From contig MEDY01000260.1 of assembly GCA_001724265.1 (NCBI GenBank), positions 1 through 43,711 of the forward strand: a stretch of 43,711 bases of DNA, read 5' to 3'. The position numbers and the translations under genes are program-made. The notes beneath the pieces were generated by a model that was not told the DNA's origin, did not search any database, and saw only the letters and a program-made list of their open reading frames with translations. This document shows positions 1 through 9,439 of this stretch, in pieces. This DNA is from Rhizaria sp. SCN 62-66. Its lineage: Eukaryota > Rhizaria, unplaced. The first letter of the stretch is position 1. Each line of letters opens with the position of its first letter.

Positions 1-3000
1 GGCCACGGCCGCGGCGGACGCGGCCGCGGCGGCGCCCGCGGTCGCGGCCGCGGCGGAGGTCTTGCCGGGCGGCGCGGGGGCGGCAGCGACGGCCGCGGCG
101 CCGGCGGCGGAGGCCGAGGCCGCGGCGGAGGCCGTCAGCGCGGACAGCAGCGGGGGCAGGCCGGCACCGGCTGGGGTCGCGTCGTTGCGGGCCGCAAGCG
201 CAGATGCGGACGCAGAGGCGGAGGCGGCGGCAGCGGCGGCAGCGGCGGCGCGGGCGCGGGCGGCAGCCGAGTTCGCGTTGCTGTTGTTGCTGTTGCTGGC
301 GGCGGGCGAAGGTGCCAGAGCCGGAGCCGCCGGCGTGGCGGCCACGGAGCCCGCGCCGCGGCCCTTCTGCCCGGTAGCGGCGGCGGCGGCGTCGCTGCAG
401 GCGAACGCTGCGGCCGCGGGGGGCGCGGGCAGGTGCACGACGGCGGTGACGCCGACCGTCGCGGCGGCAGCCGTGGCGGCGGCGGCGGCGGCGGGCGCCT
501 CAGCCTCGGCGGCGGCCTCCGCGGCGGCCTCTGCGGCGGCAGTGGCGAGCGCCTGATTGGGCCAGGGCGTGGGCGGCAGCGCGCCGTCGGTGGCCGCAAA
601 CAGCGCCGCCGCCGTGGCCGCAGCGGCCGCCGCCGCGGGCGTGCCCTGGACGAAGACCGAGACGAGCCCGGCCGCGGCCTGCGCGCGTGCGAGCGCGGCG
701 AGCAGGGCCTTGACGCTCATGCCCGTGGCCGTGGTGATGGTGTGAGCCGTGTGCGGGCAGCAGCGCACGCAGCAGAAGCGCGACAGCGCCAGCGGCACCG
801 CCACGGCCGCGAACGCCTTGGCCACTGCGAGCGAAGTCAGGCCGCGGCGCGGCGCAGAGGAGGCGGGCGCGACGGAAACTAAGCCGCCCGCCAGAGCGCT
901 GCCGCCACTATTACTGTTACTGTTGGAGCTGAGAGAACTGTTGCTGTTGCTGTTGCTGGAGTTATTGCTACTGTAGTCCCCGGCGAAGAAGGGCGAGGCC
1001 GCCGAGGGGTGCGCGAGCCCGTGAGCGAGCGATGATAGTGCGGGCAGCCGCGCGCGGCCGGCCTCGGCGCGCAGCGCAGTCGCGCCGCGGCGGTCGCAGC
1101 CGCGGCGGCCGCTGCAGCGGCGCGTGGTGGCTGCAGCGGTGGCCGTGTTGGCGGCAGTGCCCGCGGTGCGCGTGGCGAGCGCCCAGGGAAAAGCCGAGCC
1201 CGCGGCGGTCATCACCACGGCCGCGGCCACGCTGGACCCCGCGCCCGCGCCCGCGCCGGAGCCAGCGCCAGCGCCGGAGCCGGAGCCCACGCTCGCAGCG
1301 GAGGCCGAGACGGAGGCCGCGGAGGCGAGCGGCGTGGGCGCGAGGGCGGCCAGGCCGCTGCCGGCGCCGCTGCCGCCGCTGCTGCTGCTGTTGCTGTATG
1401 AGTTGGCCGAGTGGGACGGCGGGAGCAGCCCCAGCGCGGCGAGCGCGGCGGCCGCGGCGGCGGGGCCCGTGCCCGCGGCGGCCGCGCCGGGGACCGGGTA
1501 CACCGCGGCGGCCGCGGCGGCCGCTCCGGGGCCCGCCGTGGCAGTGGCGGCACGCGAGAGACGCGGCGTGGGCAGCCCCGAGGCCGAAAGAGGCAGCCCG
1601 CCTTGGGAGAGGAACTGCGACTGCGAGGGCGCGAGAGTTGGCAGCGCGATGGACAGCGACGCGAGCGGCGTCGCGGGGGCGCGGCGGCCGCTGACGCGCA
1701 CGTTGCTGTTGCTGTTGCTGCTGGCGCTGGCGCTGGTGCTAGCGCGGGCGGGCGTGGCGGCCACGAGCACCGGACCGTCGCTGCCGCTGCCGCTGCCGCT
1801 GACGGCGTCGTCCTCGTCCTCGTCGCTAGCGGCGTCACTGTCGTCGTCGTCCTCGTCTTCGTCGTAGTCGTCGCTGTCGTTGGAGCCAGACGCGGCGTCG
1901 CTGCCGCTGTTGTCCGAGTCAGCGTCGCTGCCGTCCTCGTCCTCGTCCTGGTCCTCATCATCGTCGTCGTCGTCGCCGCCGCTGACGTCGGAGCCGTCGG
2001 CAGAGTCGGCGTCAGAGTTTGAGCCCGAGACCGAGGCGCTCACGTCCTCAGCCTCCTCCGCAGCCGCAGCCGCAACGGCCGCAGCCTCCGCCTCGGCCTC
2101 GGCCTCCTCGGCGGCGGCCTCCGCAGCGGCGACCGCGCCGGCGTAGGCGACCCGGACGCACTCGGCGCGGCCGCCACGGCCGGATCTGGCGCGGCGCACC
2201 CAATCCACAGGCCAGCCCTTGCGGCCCACGCCGCCGCGCCGCGCGAGCCGCAGCAGCACGCGCCGCGGCAGGGCGCGGGCCGCCGCGGCAGCCGCGGTGG
2301 CCGGCGCGACGTAGCAGTGCTCGCGCCAGAGCGGCACGCGCGCGTGCGAGTGCAGCAGCGCGGCGGGCAGCGCGGCGGCGGCGCGCGGCGGCAGCAGCGA
2401 GGCGGCCGTGGCAAGCGCGAGCGCCCAGCAGGCCGCGGCGTGCGGACGCACCGGGCTGGCGTACGCGCACGCGGCCGCGGCGGCCACGAAGACGGAGCGC
2501 ACGTCGTCGAGCAGCGCCGGGAAAGAGCGGTACTGCAGGCAGCGCGCAGCCACGGCCGCCAGACTGCGGCTCTGCACGGCGGCCGCCGCGGCCGTGCAGG
2601 CCGTGCCCGTCGGCGGCGGCCAGTAGGGCGCCAGCGCGGGCGCCGCGTCCAGCCGCGCCATGAGCGCCGCGCAGAGCAGCTGCGTGCGCGTCAGGCTCGC
2701 CAGCGGGGACACCGCAGCGTTACCACCTCCTGCACTGGCACTGGCACCCGCCCCACTGGCCGCAGCGGCGGGGGCGCGGGGACGGCGCGTGAGTGCGAGC
2801 GCGAGCGCGGCGGCGAGCGGCGCGGCGGCGGGCAGCGGGGGCGCAATTGGCGGCACGGGCGGCACGTAGTAGCAGCTCGTGCCGCCGCCACCGCCAGCGC
2901 CGCTGCTACCAACACCGCCGCCGCTGCTGCTGCTGATGTAGCTGTAGCCGAGGCGGATGTAAGGGTGCAGCGGCGCGGGCGCCTGCGTGCGCATGAAGCA

Positions 3001-6000
3001 GGGCGCGCGGCCGCGCCAGCTGCTGGCGGCGAGCACGCTGCCGCTCACGAGCGGGCTGTGTGTGTACGTGTGCGCGTGCGCGTGCAGCGTCTGGTGCTGC
3101 TGTGAATGCGGGTGGCTCGCGTAGGAGAACAGCGCGCCGCCGGGCCGGCGCAGCGCCTGCGCGGGGGCGCTCGGCTGCGGCAGCGACAGCACCAGCTGCG
3201 ACGGCGACGACGTGATGGAACCCGTGGCCGACGCAGACGCGGACGCAGACGCTGACGCAGACGCGGAGACAGAGGCAGCGAGGGCGGTGCCGGCGGCGAC
3301 GTCGGACATGAGCTTGACGCTGATGCCGCTGGCGGCAGCGGTCGCGGCCGTGGCGGCGGCAGCGGCGGCGGCTGCGGCGACGGCAGCAGCGGTGATGACC
3401 GCGGCGGCGGCGGCGGCGGCGGCACGGCCGGCCTTGGGGCGGTGGCCGCCCGAGCGAGGCAGCGGCAGCGGCAGCAGCAGCGGGGTCGTGGCGCCCGCCG
3501 ACGACGCCGCGGCGGCCGCCAAGAGCGACAACGACGAGAGCGCGGTCAGCGGGGCCGGGGTGGCGGCCGCCGCGGTAGCCAGGACGCCCAGCAGCGACGC
3601 CGGCGTGGCGTGGCCGCTGGCGCTGACGCCGACGCTGCTGCTGGTGCTGGCGCTGCTGGAGTGGAACGGCAGCGAGAGCAGCGCGGGGTCAACCAAAGTC
3701 AAGCCGTAGAAAAGCGCCGGCAGCGCGCACGCGTCCCCGGCCTCGTCGCCGCGGGCGTCAGCCTCGTCGCTGTCCGCCATCGCGCGCCTCTGCTGCTGCT
3801 GCTGCTGCTGCTTCTTATTAGAGTCAGCACTGCCGGGGGCGGCAGCGGCGGCAACGGGAAGCGGCTTGACGAGGGGCAGTCTGGCGCCAGTGGGCGCGTC
3901 CGTGGCGAGCACGGGCTCCAGCCACACGCCCGCCGCCACCGCGCTGCCCGCGGACGCGCTTGCGGCACCAACAGCGGCGGAGGAGTCGGCCGAGTACTCG
4001 TGCTTGAGCTCCAGCTTGACCGCGTTTAGCGGCTCCAGCTTCACGTCAAAGCCGTCCCCGTCCGCCGCGGCCGCAAAGTGACTGTGGCCGTGGCCGTGGC
4101 CGTCGCTGTGGGGCTCGAGCTTGACTCTGCCGTGTGTGGCGTCCGCGCCGTCGTCGCGGGCGCTGGCGGCGGCGTGCGGGTGGCGCGATCGGGACCGCGC
4201 GCGGCCGCCACTAGCGGCACCAGCGCCAGCGCGAGCCCCGCTCGCCGCAGTGCTCGCGCTTGACCGGGCGGCGCCAGTCTTGGCGGGCTCGGCGGGCCGG
4301 CGGGCGGGGGCCAGAGAGGGCGACTGCGACGCCGCGTCTGCGGTGACGGCGGCGACGGCGGCGGTGGCGGTGGCGGGATGGGCAGGAACCCAGAAGCTGG
4401 CGGCGCCGCTGCCGCTGCGGGGGACGGAGCCCGACTCGGACTTGACGGCAGCGTGACCGTCGTCGTCCTCGTCCTCGTCTTCCTCCTCGGCGTCGCTGTT
4501 ATCGACGTCGGCGTCACTGTCAGCGGCGTCATCGTCGCCGTCACCATTATCGTCATCATCGTCGCTGTCGACAATGACGCAGTCGCTGTCGTCGCTCTGC
4601 TCGTCCTCGTCATCGTCATCGTCGTCGCCGTCGCAGTCGCCGTTGCCGTCGCCGTTCTGGACGTCTTCGTCGCCCATGATCAGCACGACGGAGCGCTTGC
4701 TCTTGCTCTTTCTGCCCGCGGCCGGCGCCAGCTTGCCAGTGGCAACCACACGCGCAGCGCTAGCGTGAGAGCTAGAACTAGAGCTGGAGCGGGCAGGAGA
4801 CTTCGCGCTCTTGCTACGGGAAGCGGAAGCAGCAGCAGTCACGGCGCCGGCCTTCGCGCTCCTGCTCGCAGTCGCGGTCCCGGCCGCAGCTGAAGCGGCG
4901 GCAGCACCGCGCTTGGAGTCGGCGGCGGTGCGCTTCGCGGCCGCAGCCTCGGTCTTGACGGCGGACTTGGCAGCAGCGTGCTTGTCAGACTTGCTGTGTG
5001 TACTCTTCCCAGCAGCAGTAGTGGAGGTCTTGCCCTCAGTTTTAACAGCACTGGTATTCGCGGTGGTGTTGCCGGCAGCGGTGCAGAGCCTGTAGGTGCG
5101 CAGAAGCCAGAAGCGGCCGCTCTCGAGCAGCAGCAGCGGCGCGCGCACGTCCACATGACTGTGAGCAGCCGCCGAGTGACCGTGAGCAGAAGCGGTGGGG
5201 AGCACGGGGAAGAAGACGCTGCTCACGGTCGCGCCTGCGGCCACTGCGGCGGCGGCGGCGGCGCGCTCGCGGGCCACGGCGCCGCGGCTGTGGGCGGCCG
5301 CAGCGGCGGCGGCGCGCGCGGCCGCCTCAGCCTCAGCGGCGGCAGCAGCAGCAGCAGCGGCGGCGGCGGCGGCTGCCTTGCTCTCAGACTTGACAACGCG
5401 CTTGGAGCCTGAGGTCGACGCACTGGGCGCAGGGGCCGCGGGGGCCGGCAGCAGCGCCAGCGCGGGGCGCGGGGCGGCGGCCAGCAGCTGCGACGCTTGC
5501 CCGGCGGGCAGCTTCACCTGCGCAGTCAAGCAGTACATGCCACTTACACCTGCACTCGCACTAGAGCTAGAGCTCGGCGCCAGCAGCGCAGAGCCGTCGG
5601 CCGCAGCGGAGCCCGCGAGCGCGAGAGGATGCCAGCGCAGCGCGGCCGCGGGCAGGCTGAGCGGCGAGAGATACAGCGCGGCGAAAGACGGCGCCGAGGA
5701 CACGGCCGCGAGCGCCGCGGCGGGCGCCACGGTCACGCCGGCGACGGCGACGGGCGCAGGGGTGGGGCCGGCGCCCGCGCCGGTGAGGCTCGCGGACAGC
5801 CCCGCTGCGGCCGCGGCGGCGTTGGCGGCCGCGGTTGCGTTGGCCGCAAGCAGCGGCGCGGGCGGCGGCGGCAGCAGCAGCGCGGGGGCCGCGGCGGCGG
5901 CGGCGACGGCCAGCGAGGCCAGCGGGGGCACGGCGCCCGTCGCGGCGGCCGCGGCGACGGTGGCCGCAGCGGCCGCGGTGGCCGCGGCGGCGGGATCGGC

Positions 6001-6625
6001 CACGCGCGGCAGCTGGCGATATTCCCACAGCAGACGCTTGTTGCGGCCCAGTTGCGCCGCGAGACTGGCCTCGATGCCGCTGAGCCCGAAGTACGGCGTG
6101 TCGGCGGCCGCGGCGTCGGCGTCGTCCCCAGCGGCCGAGTCCGCGGCGGCCGCGGCCGATGCGGCGGCGGAAGCGGCCTGCAGCCCCACGGCGCGGAGCC
6201 CCACAAAGCGGCCCGGCGTGAAGCCGCCGTTGCCGCAGCCGGCCAACGCGGCGGCTGCGGCGGCGGAGGAAGCGGCGGCCGCAGCGGCGACGACGGCCGA
6301 GGCGGACGCAGGCGACGACGACGGGAGCCGCCCGAAGCCGCCAGTCGCGCTGTTGCCGATGCCGCTGCCGCTGCCGCCAGTCGCGTTGCTGTTACTGTTG
6401 TTGCCGTTGCCGCTGGTGTTGTTTCCTGAGGAGCCACGACCGCGGCCCCGGCCCCTGCCGCGCCCGCGCCCGCGTCCGCGGCCGGAGCCAGAGCCAGAGC
6501 CAGAGCCAGTGCGGGCGCTCACAGACGCGGTCGCAGTCGCCGCGTCTCCGTCGCCGTCGCCCTCGCCGTCGGCATCACCCTCGCCGTCGCCGTCGTTGTT
6601 GTCTTGATCTTCGTCGTCGTCGCCC

Positions 6626-6657
<32 letters not shown>

Positions 6658-6819
6658 ATCAGCGTCAGCGTCAGCGTCGGTGTTGGCGTCGGACTCGGCC
6701 GCAGCGGCGGCGGCGCGGGCGGCGGCGACGGCCTTGGCCTTGGCTGCGGCGGCCGCGGTGGCCGTAGCCGTGTTTCTCTTACCTTTCTTCCCGCCCTTCT
6801 TGGCCGCGGTCGCCGCAGC

Positions 6820-6857
<38 letters not shown>

Positions 6858-7406
6858 CACTGTCGGCGCTCTTAGTGAAGCGGCCGAGGGGACCGCGCGC
6901 GCCGGCGCTGGCGGCTGCCACAGGCGAGTCGTCGTCCTCATCGTCTTGATCTTCGTCGTCATCATTGTCAGTGCCGTCTTCGTCGTCGTCATCGTCGTCG
7001 TTGTCGCCGTCGAAGTCGGAGTGCGACTGCGAGCTCGACTGAGAGCGCAGCGAGAATGGGTCGCTGTCCTCCTCATCGTCATCGCCGTTGGTGCTGACAG
7101 CGTCATCGTCATCGCCGTCGCTCACTATCACAACGTCATCGTCGTCGCCGTCATCGTCAGAGCTGGAGCCGTACAGCAGCGAGCTACTCTTGCCGCCCTT
7201 GGGGGCGGCCTTGCTGGCGGCGCCCTTGCCGTGCTGAACGGCCTTGCCCTTCTGCTTGCTGTGACTCGCAGCTGCCGCAGCAGCTGAGCTCTTGCCGCCG
7301 CTCTTGTGCTTGTGACTGTTGCTGTTGCTGTTGCTGTTGCCTTGCTTCGCAGCAGTCGCGGGCGCGGGCTTGGAGCCCGACACGGCAGTCTTGGGACGCG
7401 GGCGCG

Positions 7407-7450
<44 letters not shown>

Positions 7451-7698
7451 GCGGGCCCGCGGACCGGCGAGGGGGGCGCGAACGCGGCCGAGACCGACGG
7501 CAGGCGGGGGCCGAAGAGCATGTCGGGTGACATGGCAGACGGTCGCGCCGCGGATGACGACGGGCGGCGCGCGGCGGCGGCGGCGGCGGCGGAGGCCGAA
7601 GCTGAGGAGAAGGTCGACTGGGGGTGGGAGGCAGACTGCGCAGAGGTCGGAGAAACGGGGGCGTCACCGCTGAAGAGACCAAGAATGGAGCGCAGCAT
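1..7698 (-). CDS. Giant Ser/Asp/Ala-rich nuclear-type protein with SUMO motifs (3' end outside window)
   Basis: Read on the minus strand from the ATG at 7698-7696, this frame has no stop in 2566 codons and runs off the left edge, so the C-terminus is missing. Visible N- to C-terminal: a Ser/Ala-rich start; a 13-Ser run (about 85-97); acidic tracts; a hydrophobic-acidic VVIVSD motif at 189-194; an R-G box (about 407-422); a non-repetitive island (532-566, containing LLWEYRQLP); Lys-rich segments with KxE motifs (770-1232); VVLIMGDED (1004) after a basic KSKSKR stretch; CVIVDSDD (1040); and a bromodomain-like segment (about 1672-1770). The frame choice rests on the absence of stops, G/C-ending codons and sensible low-complexity composition, matching the other minus-strand genes. 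Function is inferred only: a nuclear, SUMO-linked chromatin or transcription scaffold. I do not recognise an orthologue. No intron is evident. Confidence 0.75.
2389..2685 (-). other. Bromodomain-like segment (degenerate)
   Basis: Residues about 1672-1770 of the window-edge protein follow the bromodomain pattern: a helix (TRTQLLCAALMARL), a Pro-rich ZA-like loop (APYWPPPTG), then SLAAVAARCL, YRSFPALLDDVRSVF and a CxYxSPVR segment followed by an Ala/Cys helix. This matches the family's PMDLxTIxxKL...Y.s...F..DVRlmF..N...YN layout. The Asn that normally contacts acetyl-lysine falls at Ala1747 (Y-A instead of Y-N), so ligand binding may be lost. The call is by eye only; alanine richness could mimic helices. 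Confidence 0.45.
3961..5391 (-). other. Cluster of SUMO-acceptor-like (psi-K-x-E) and SUMO-interaction-like motifs
   Basis: Within the window-edge protein, psi-K-x-E tetrads occur at K770 (VKSE), K886 (VKTE), K915 (VKTE), K1086 (VKSE), K1193 (VKLE), K1220 (VKLE), K1228 (VKLE) and K1232 (LKHE). Between them lie two hydrophobic-acidic motifs of SUMO-interaction type, VVLIMGDED (1004) and CVIVDSDDDDD (1040). A third, VVIVSDGDDDD, lies N-terminal at 189 (plus-strand 7117-7134). The motifs were read codon by codon; their function is inferred. Confidence 0.6.
6436..6480 (-). repeat. R-G box
   Basis: Eight Arg-Gly dipeptides in tandem (residues about 407-422 of the window-edge protein) follow a Gly-Ser repeat. 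RG/RGG boxes are known as RNA-binding and arginine-methylation segments; here that role is inferred. Confidence 0.7.
7408..7446 (-). repeat. (AGC)13 trinucleotide run, poly-Ser
   Basis: Thirteen perfect GCT triplets on the plus strand, read as AGC (Ser) on the coding minus strand at residues 85-97. A pure run like this is expected to be length-variable. Confidence 0.9.
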
Positions 7699-8879
7699 CC
7701 GTCAGGAAGAAGCGGTGGCTCGCGGCGCGCGGCAGCGGCGGCGGGAAACACGCGCGAGCTGACGGGCGGGCGGGCACGGGGGCGCAAGAGGCCGGAAGTG
7801 CGGGGGCGAGAAGGGACGACTTGAAAAGTCGGGATATGCGCGCCTTAGGAGACTATAGCGGAGCGGAAGTGCTGGGTGTGGAAAATATAGTAAAGGTCGA
7901 GCGCCAAAAAGCAAAAGAACCTCACTAAAAAAGCACAGGGAGAGAACAGTGAGGGTGTGTTGTGAGGGAATAATGAACAAGGTTGTTGTTGGGAGGGGGG
8001 TGGAGCGGTTATGACAAATGCGACTTGCGCACTGAAGCAGCTCTTGCTATAAGGGCCAAATAAGATGCGTTAGAGAGTGGGCAATAGAATAAAAATGGCA
8101 CATTCAAATAAAAATGTCAAAGGCTACTGATATAGTCCCGCGCAGCCAAGGTTGACATAAGAGAAGATACGAGTCGCGGTGCATAAAGAGACGTTTGAAG
8201 AGCTAGCGTGCCGGTATGATAATCCCAAGTTGTAAGCACTTGTCTGGGGCTATATCCGCCAGAAAGGTTCTTAACGCGCATGGTTACATAGTTGCTGTTG
8301 CTTCAGAGCCCCCAAGATTAGTGTGAAACTGAACATAGTGCTCCTGCCAATCGCCTCCTCAGAGTCCGAAGATGTGCCAGCAGCGCGCCGTTTCATCGAC
8401 AGAAAGAAAATAACGAGTTGAAATAGTCGCATAATTTGCTGTGCAATATACTCGTAATTTCGTCGCTTCAAATCTCAACAACCGGCCGGTATGGGCTCGA
8501 ATTTGCGTGAAACGGTCTCCCTAGCCCAACCCCAGTGAGCTCCCGGGGGGTAGCGTCAGGGCTCTGATCACACTGAGCGTCTTTAGTTCGGCATTTAAAT
8601 ACGCCAAATAATGTAAAATGTTGTCGCAAGCCTTACTTCTGAAAGCAGTCAAACTGTGGCTTTAAAACAGGCGCAGAAGTTTCCACTCGCAAAAAGTGTT
8701 TGTCGCCTGATTTTTTGCGAACCTGACTAGGCTGGGGGATGACCGTGGGCAGGGGAGAGCGACGAGGGCATGGGACGAACTATCCAGAGTGTTTTCAAAA
8801 GTGAGAATATCACTAAAGACCTTAAAAATACGTGCATCCACAATTTAAACATACGTTCTGTATAGACATTGTAGTTTAA
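7699..8879. other. Spacer between window-edge gene and orphan coding segment
   Basis: About 1.2 kb, becoming AT-rich beyond about 7850. It should hold the promoter and 5' UTR of the minus-strand gene starting at 7698. I see no tRNA, no clear snRNA and no convincing ORF. Two less AT-rich patches (about 8500-8580 and 8715-8780) have no feature I can name. Confidence 0.5.
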
Positions 8880-9323
8880 TTGTCACAATCGCTAAGAAAT
8901 GTTCAGCTGCTGGTCTGCGACTGGGCGGTGCACGCGTCGGCCGCGTTTCGGCGCTGGTGCTTCTTCCACAACAGGGTGACGCTGCTCTTCATTTCGGCGA
9001 ACAGCGCCGGGCTGCTCAAGCCAGTCAACTTTGCGTCAGTGTTTAGGCCGGAGACGTTTCCCGCGCGCGCGTTGTGCGTTTATGACTGCCATCAGCAGGC
9101 GGAGGAAGATAAAGATCTGGTAGCTGTCTCAAATGACGTTGTCAAGAGAACGCACGCTGCGCTGGCTGCGCCGCGCGGCATCCGCGCGCAGTGCGTGATC
9201 AAGGGCTTCAGGAAGATGCTCGATCTAGACGAGGAACATGAGCATGAGTGTAGTGCACAAGATGTGAAGTTATTTATCTTGAGTGGCCGAAAAACGCAAA
9301 ATCAGATAGATGTAGTAGAATAA
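8880..9323 (+). CDS. Orphan coding segment, hypothetical (5' end unresolved)
   Basis: An open frame ending in TAA at 9321-9323, with G/C-ending codons from about 8907 that stand out from AT-rich surroundings, so it is probably coding. The protein reads LLVCDWAVHASAAFRRWCFFH ... KMLDLDEEHEHEC and is free of the Ala/Ser runs typical here. The frame has no upstream ATG (it opens with a TTG), so it is likely a terminal exon or gene fragment. A possible acceptor ends at 8906 (gttcag, phase 0). An ATG at 8739 could be joined through a weak intron, 8801-8896, but that donor (GTGAGA) is unlike the others here. An AATAAA overlaps the stop (9319-9324). No family recognised. Confidence 0.4.
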   Translation: MSQSLRNVQLLVCDWAVHASAAFRRWCFFHNRVTLLFISANSAGLLKPVNFASVFRPETFPARALCVYDCHQQAEEDKDLVAVSNDVVKRTHAALAAPRGIRAQCVIKGFRKMLDLDEEHEHECSAQDVKLFILSGRKTQNQIDVVE

Positions 9324-9324
9324 A
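9319..9324 (+). promoter_or_regulatory. Poly(A) signal AATAAA overlapping the stop codon
   Basis: AATAAA lies across the TAA stop of the orphan coding segment, 116 nt from the end of the convergent gene at 9440. It implies a very short 3' UTR if used. Confidence 0.35.
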
Positions 9325-9439
9325 GAAAAGTCATATGTATGGATTTATATATCTTCTTGTTAATTGTTCAGCTCTGCACATCTTCAGCCTGTAATCGCGG
9401 CATCGATATGTAGTGGTTGGCGTGTCCTTTTCGAGCAAA

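Noticed and set aside
62-7762. Many Ala-, Arg- or Val-rich plus-strand frames, such as 5195-6607 (470 aa)
   Set aside because: They overlap each other in all frames, consist of runs mirroring the minus-strand repeats (for example Val/Ile runs opposite Asp runs), and lack islands. They are shadows of the minus-strand gene in very GC-rich DNA.
8580-8740. Possible snRNA with an Sm-like site (gattttttgcg near 8709)
   Set aside because: No matching U1, U2, U4, U5 or U6 conserved segments and no convincing stems on both sides.
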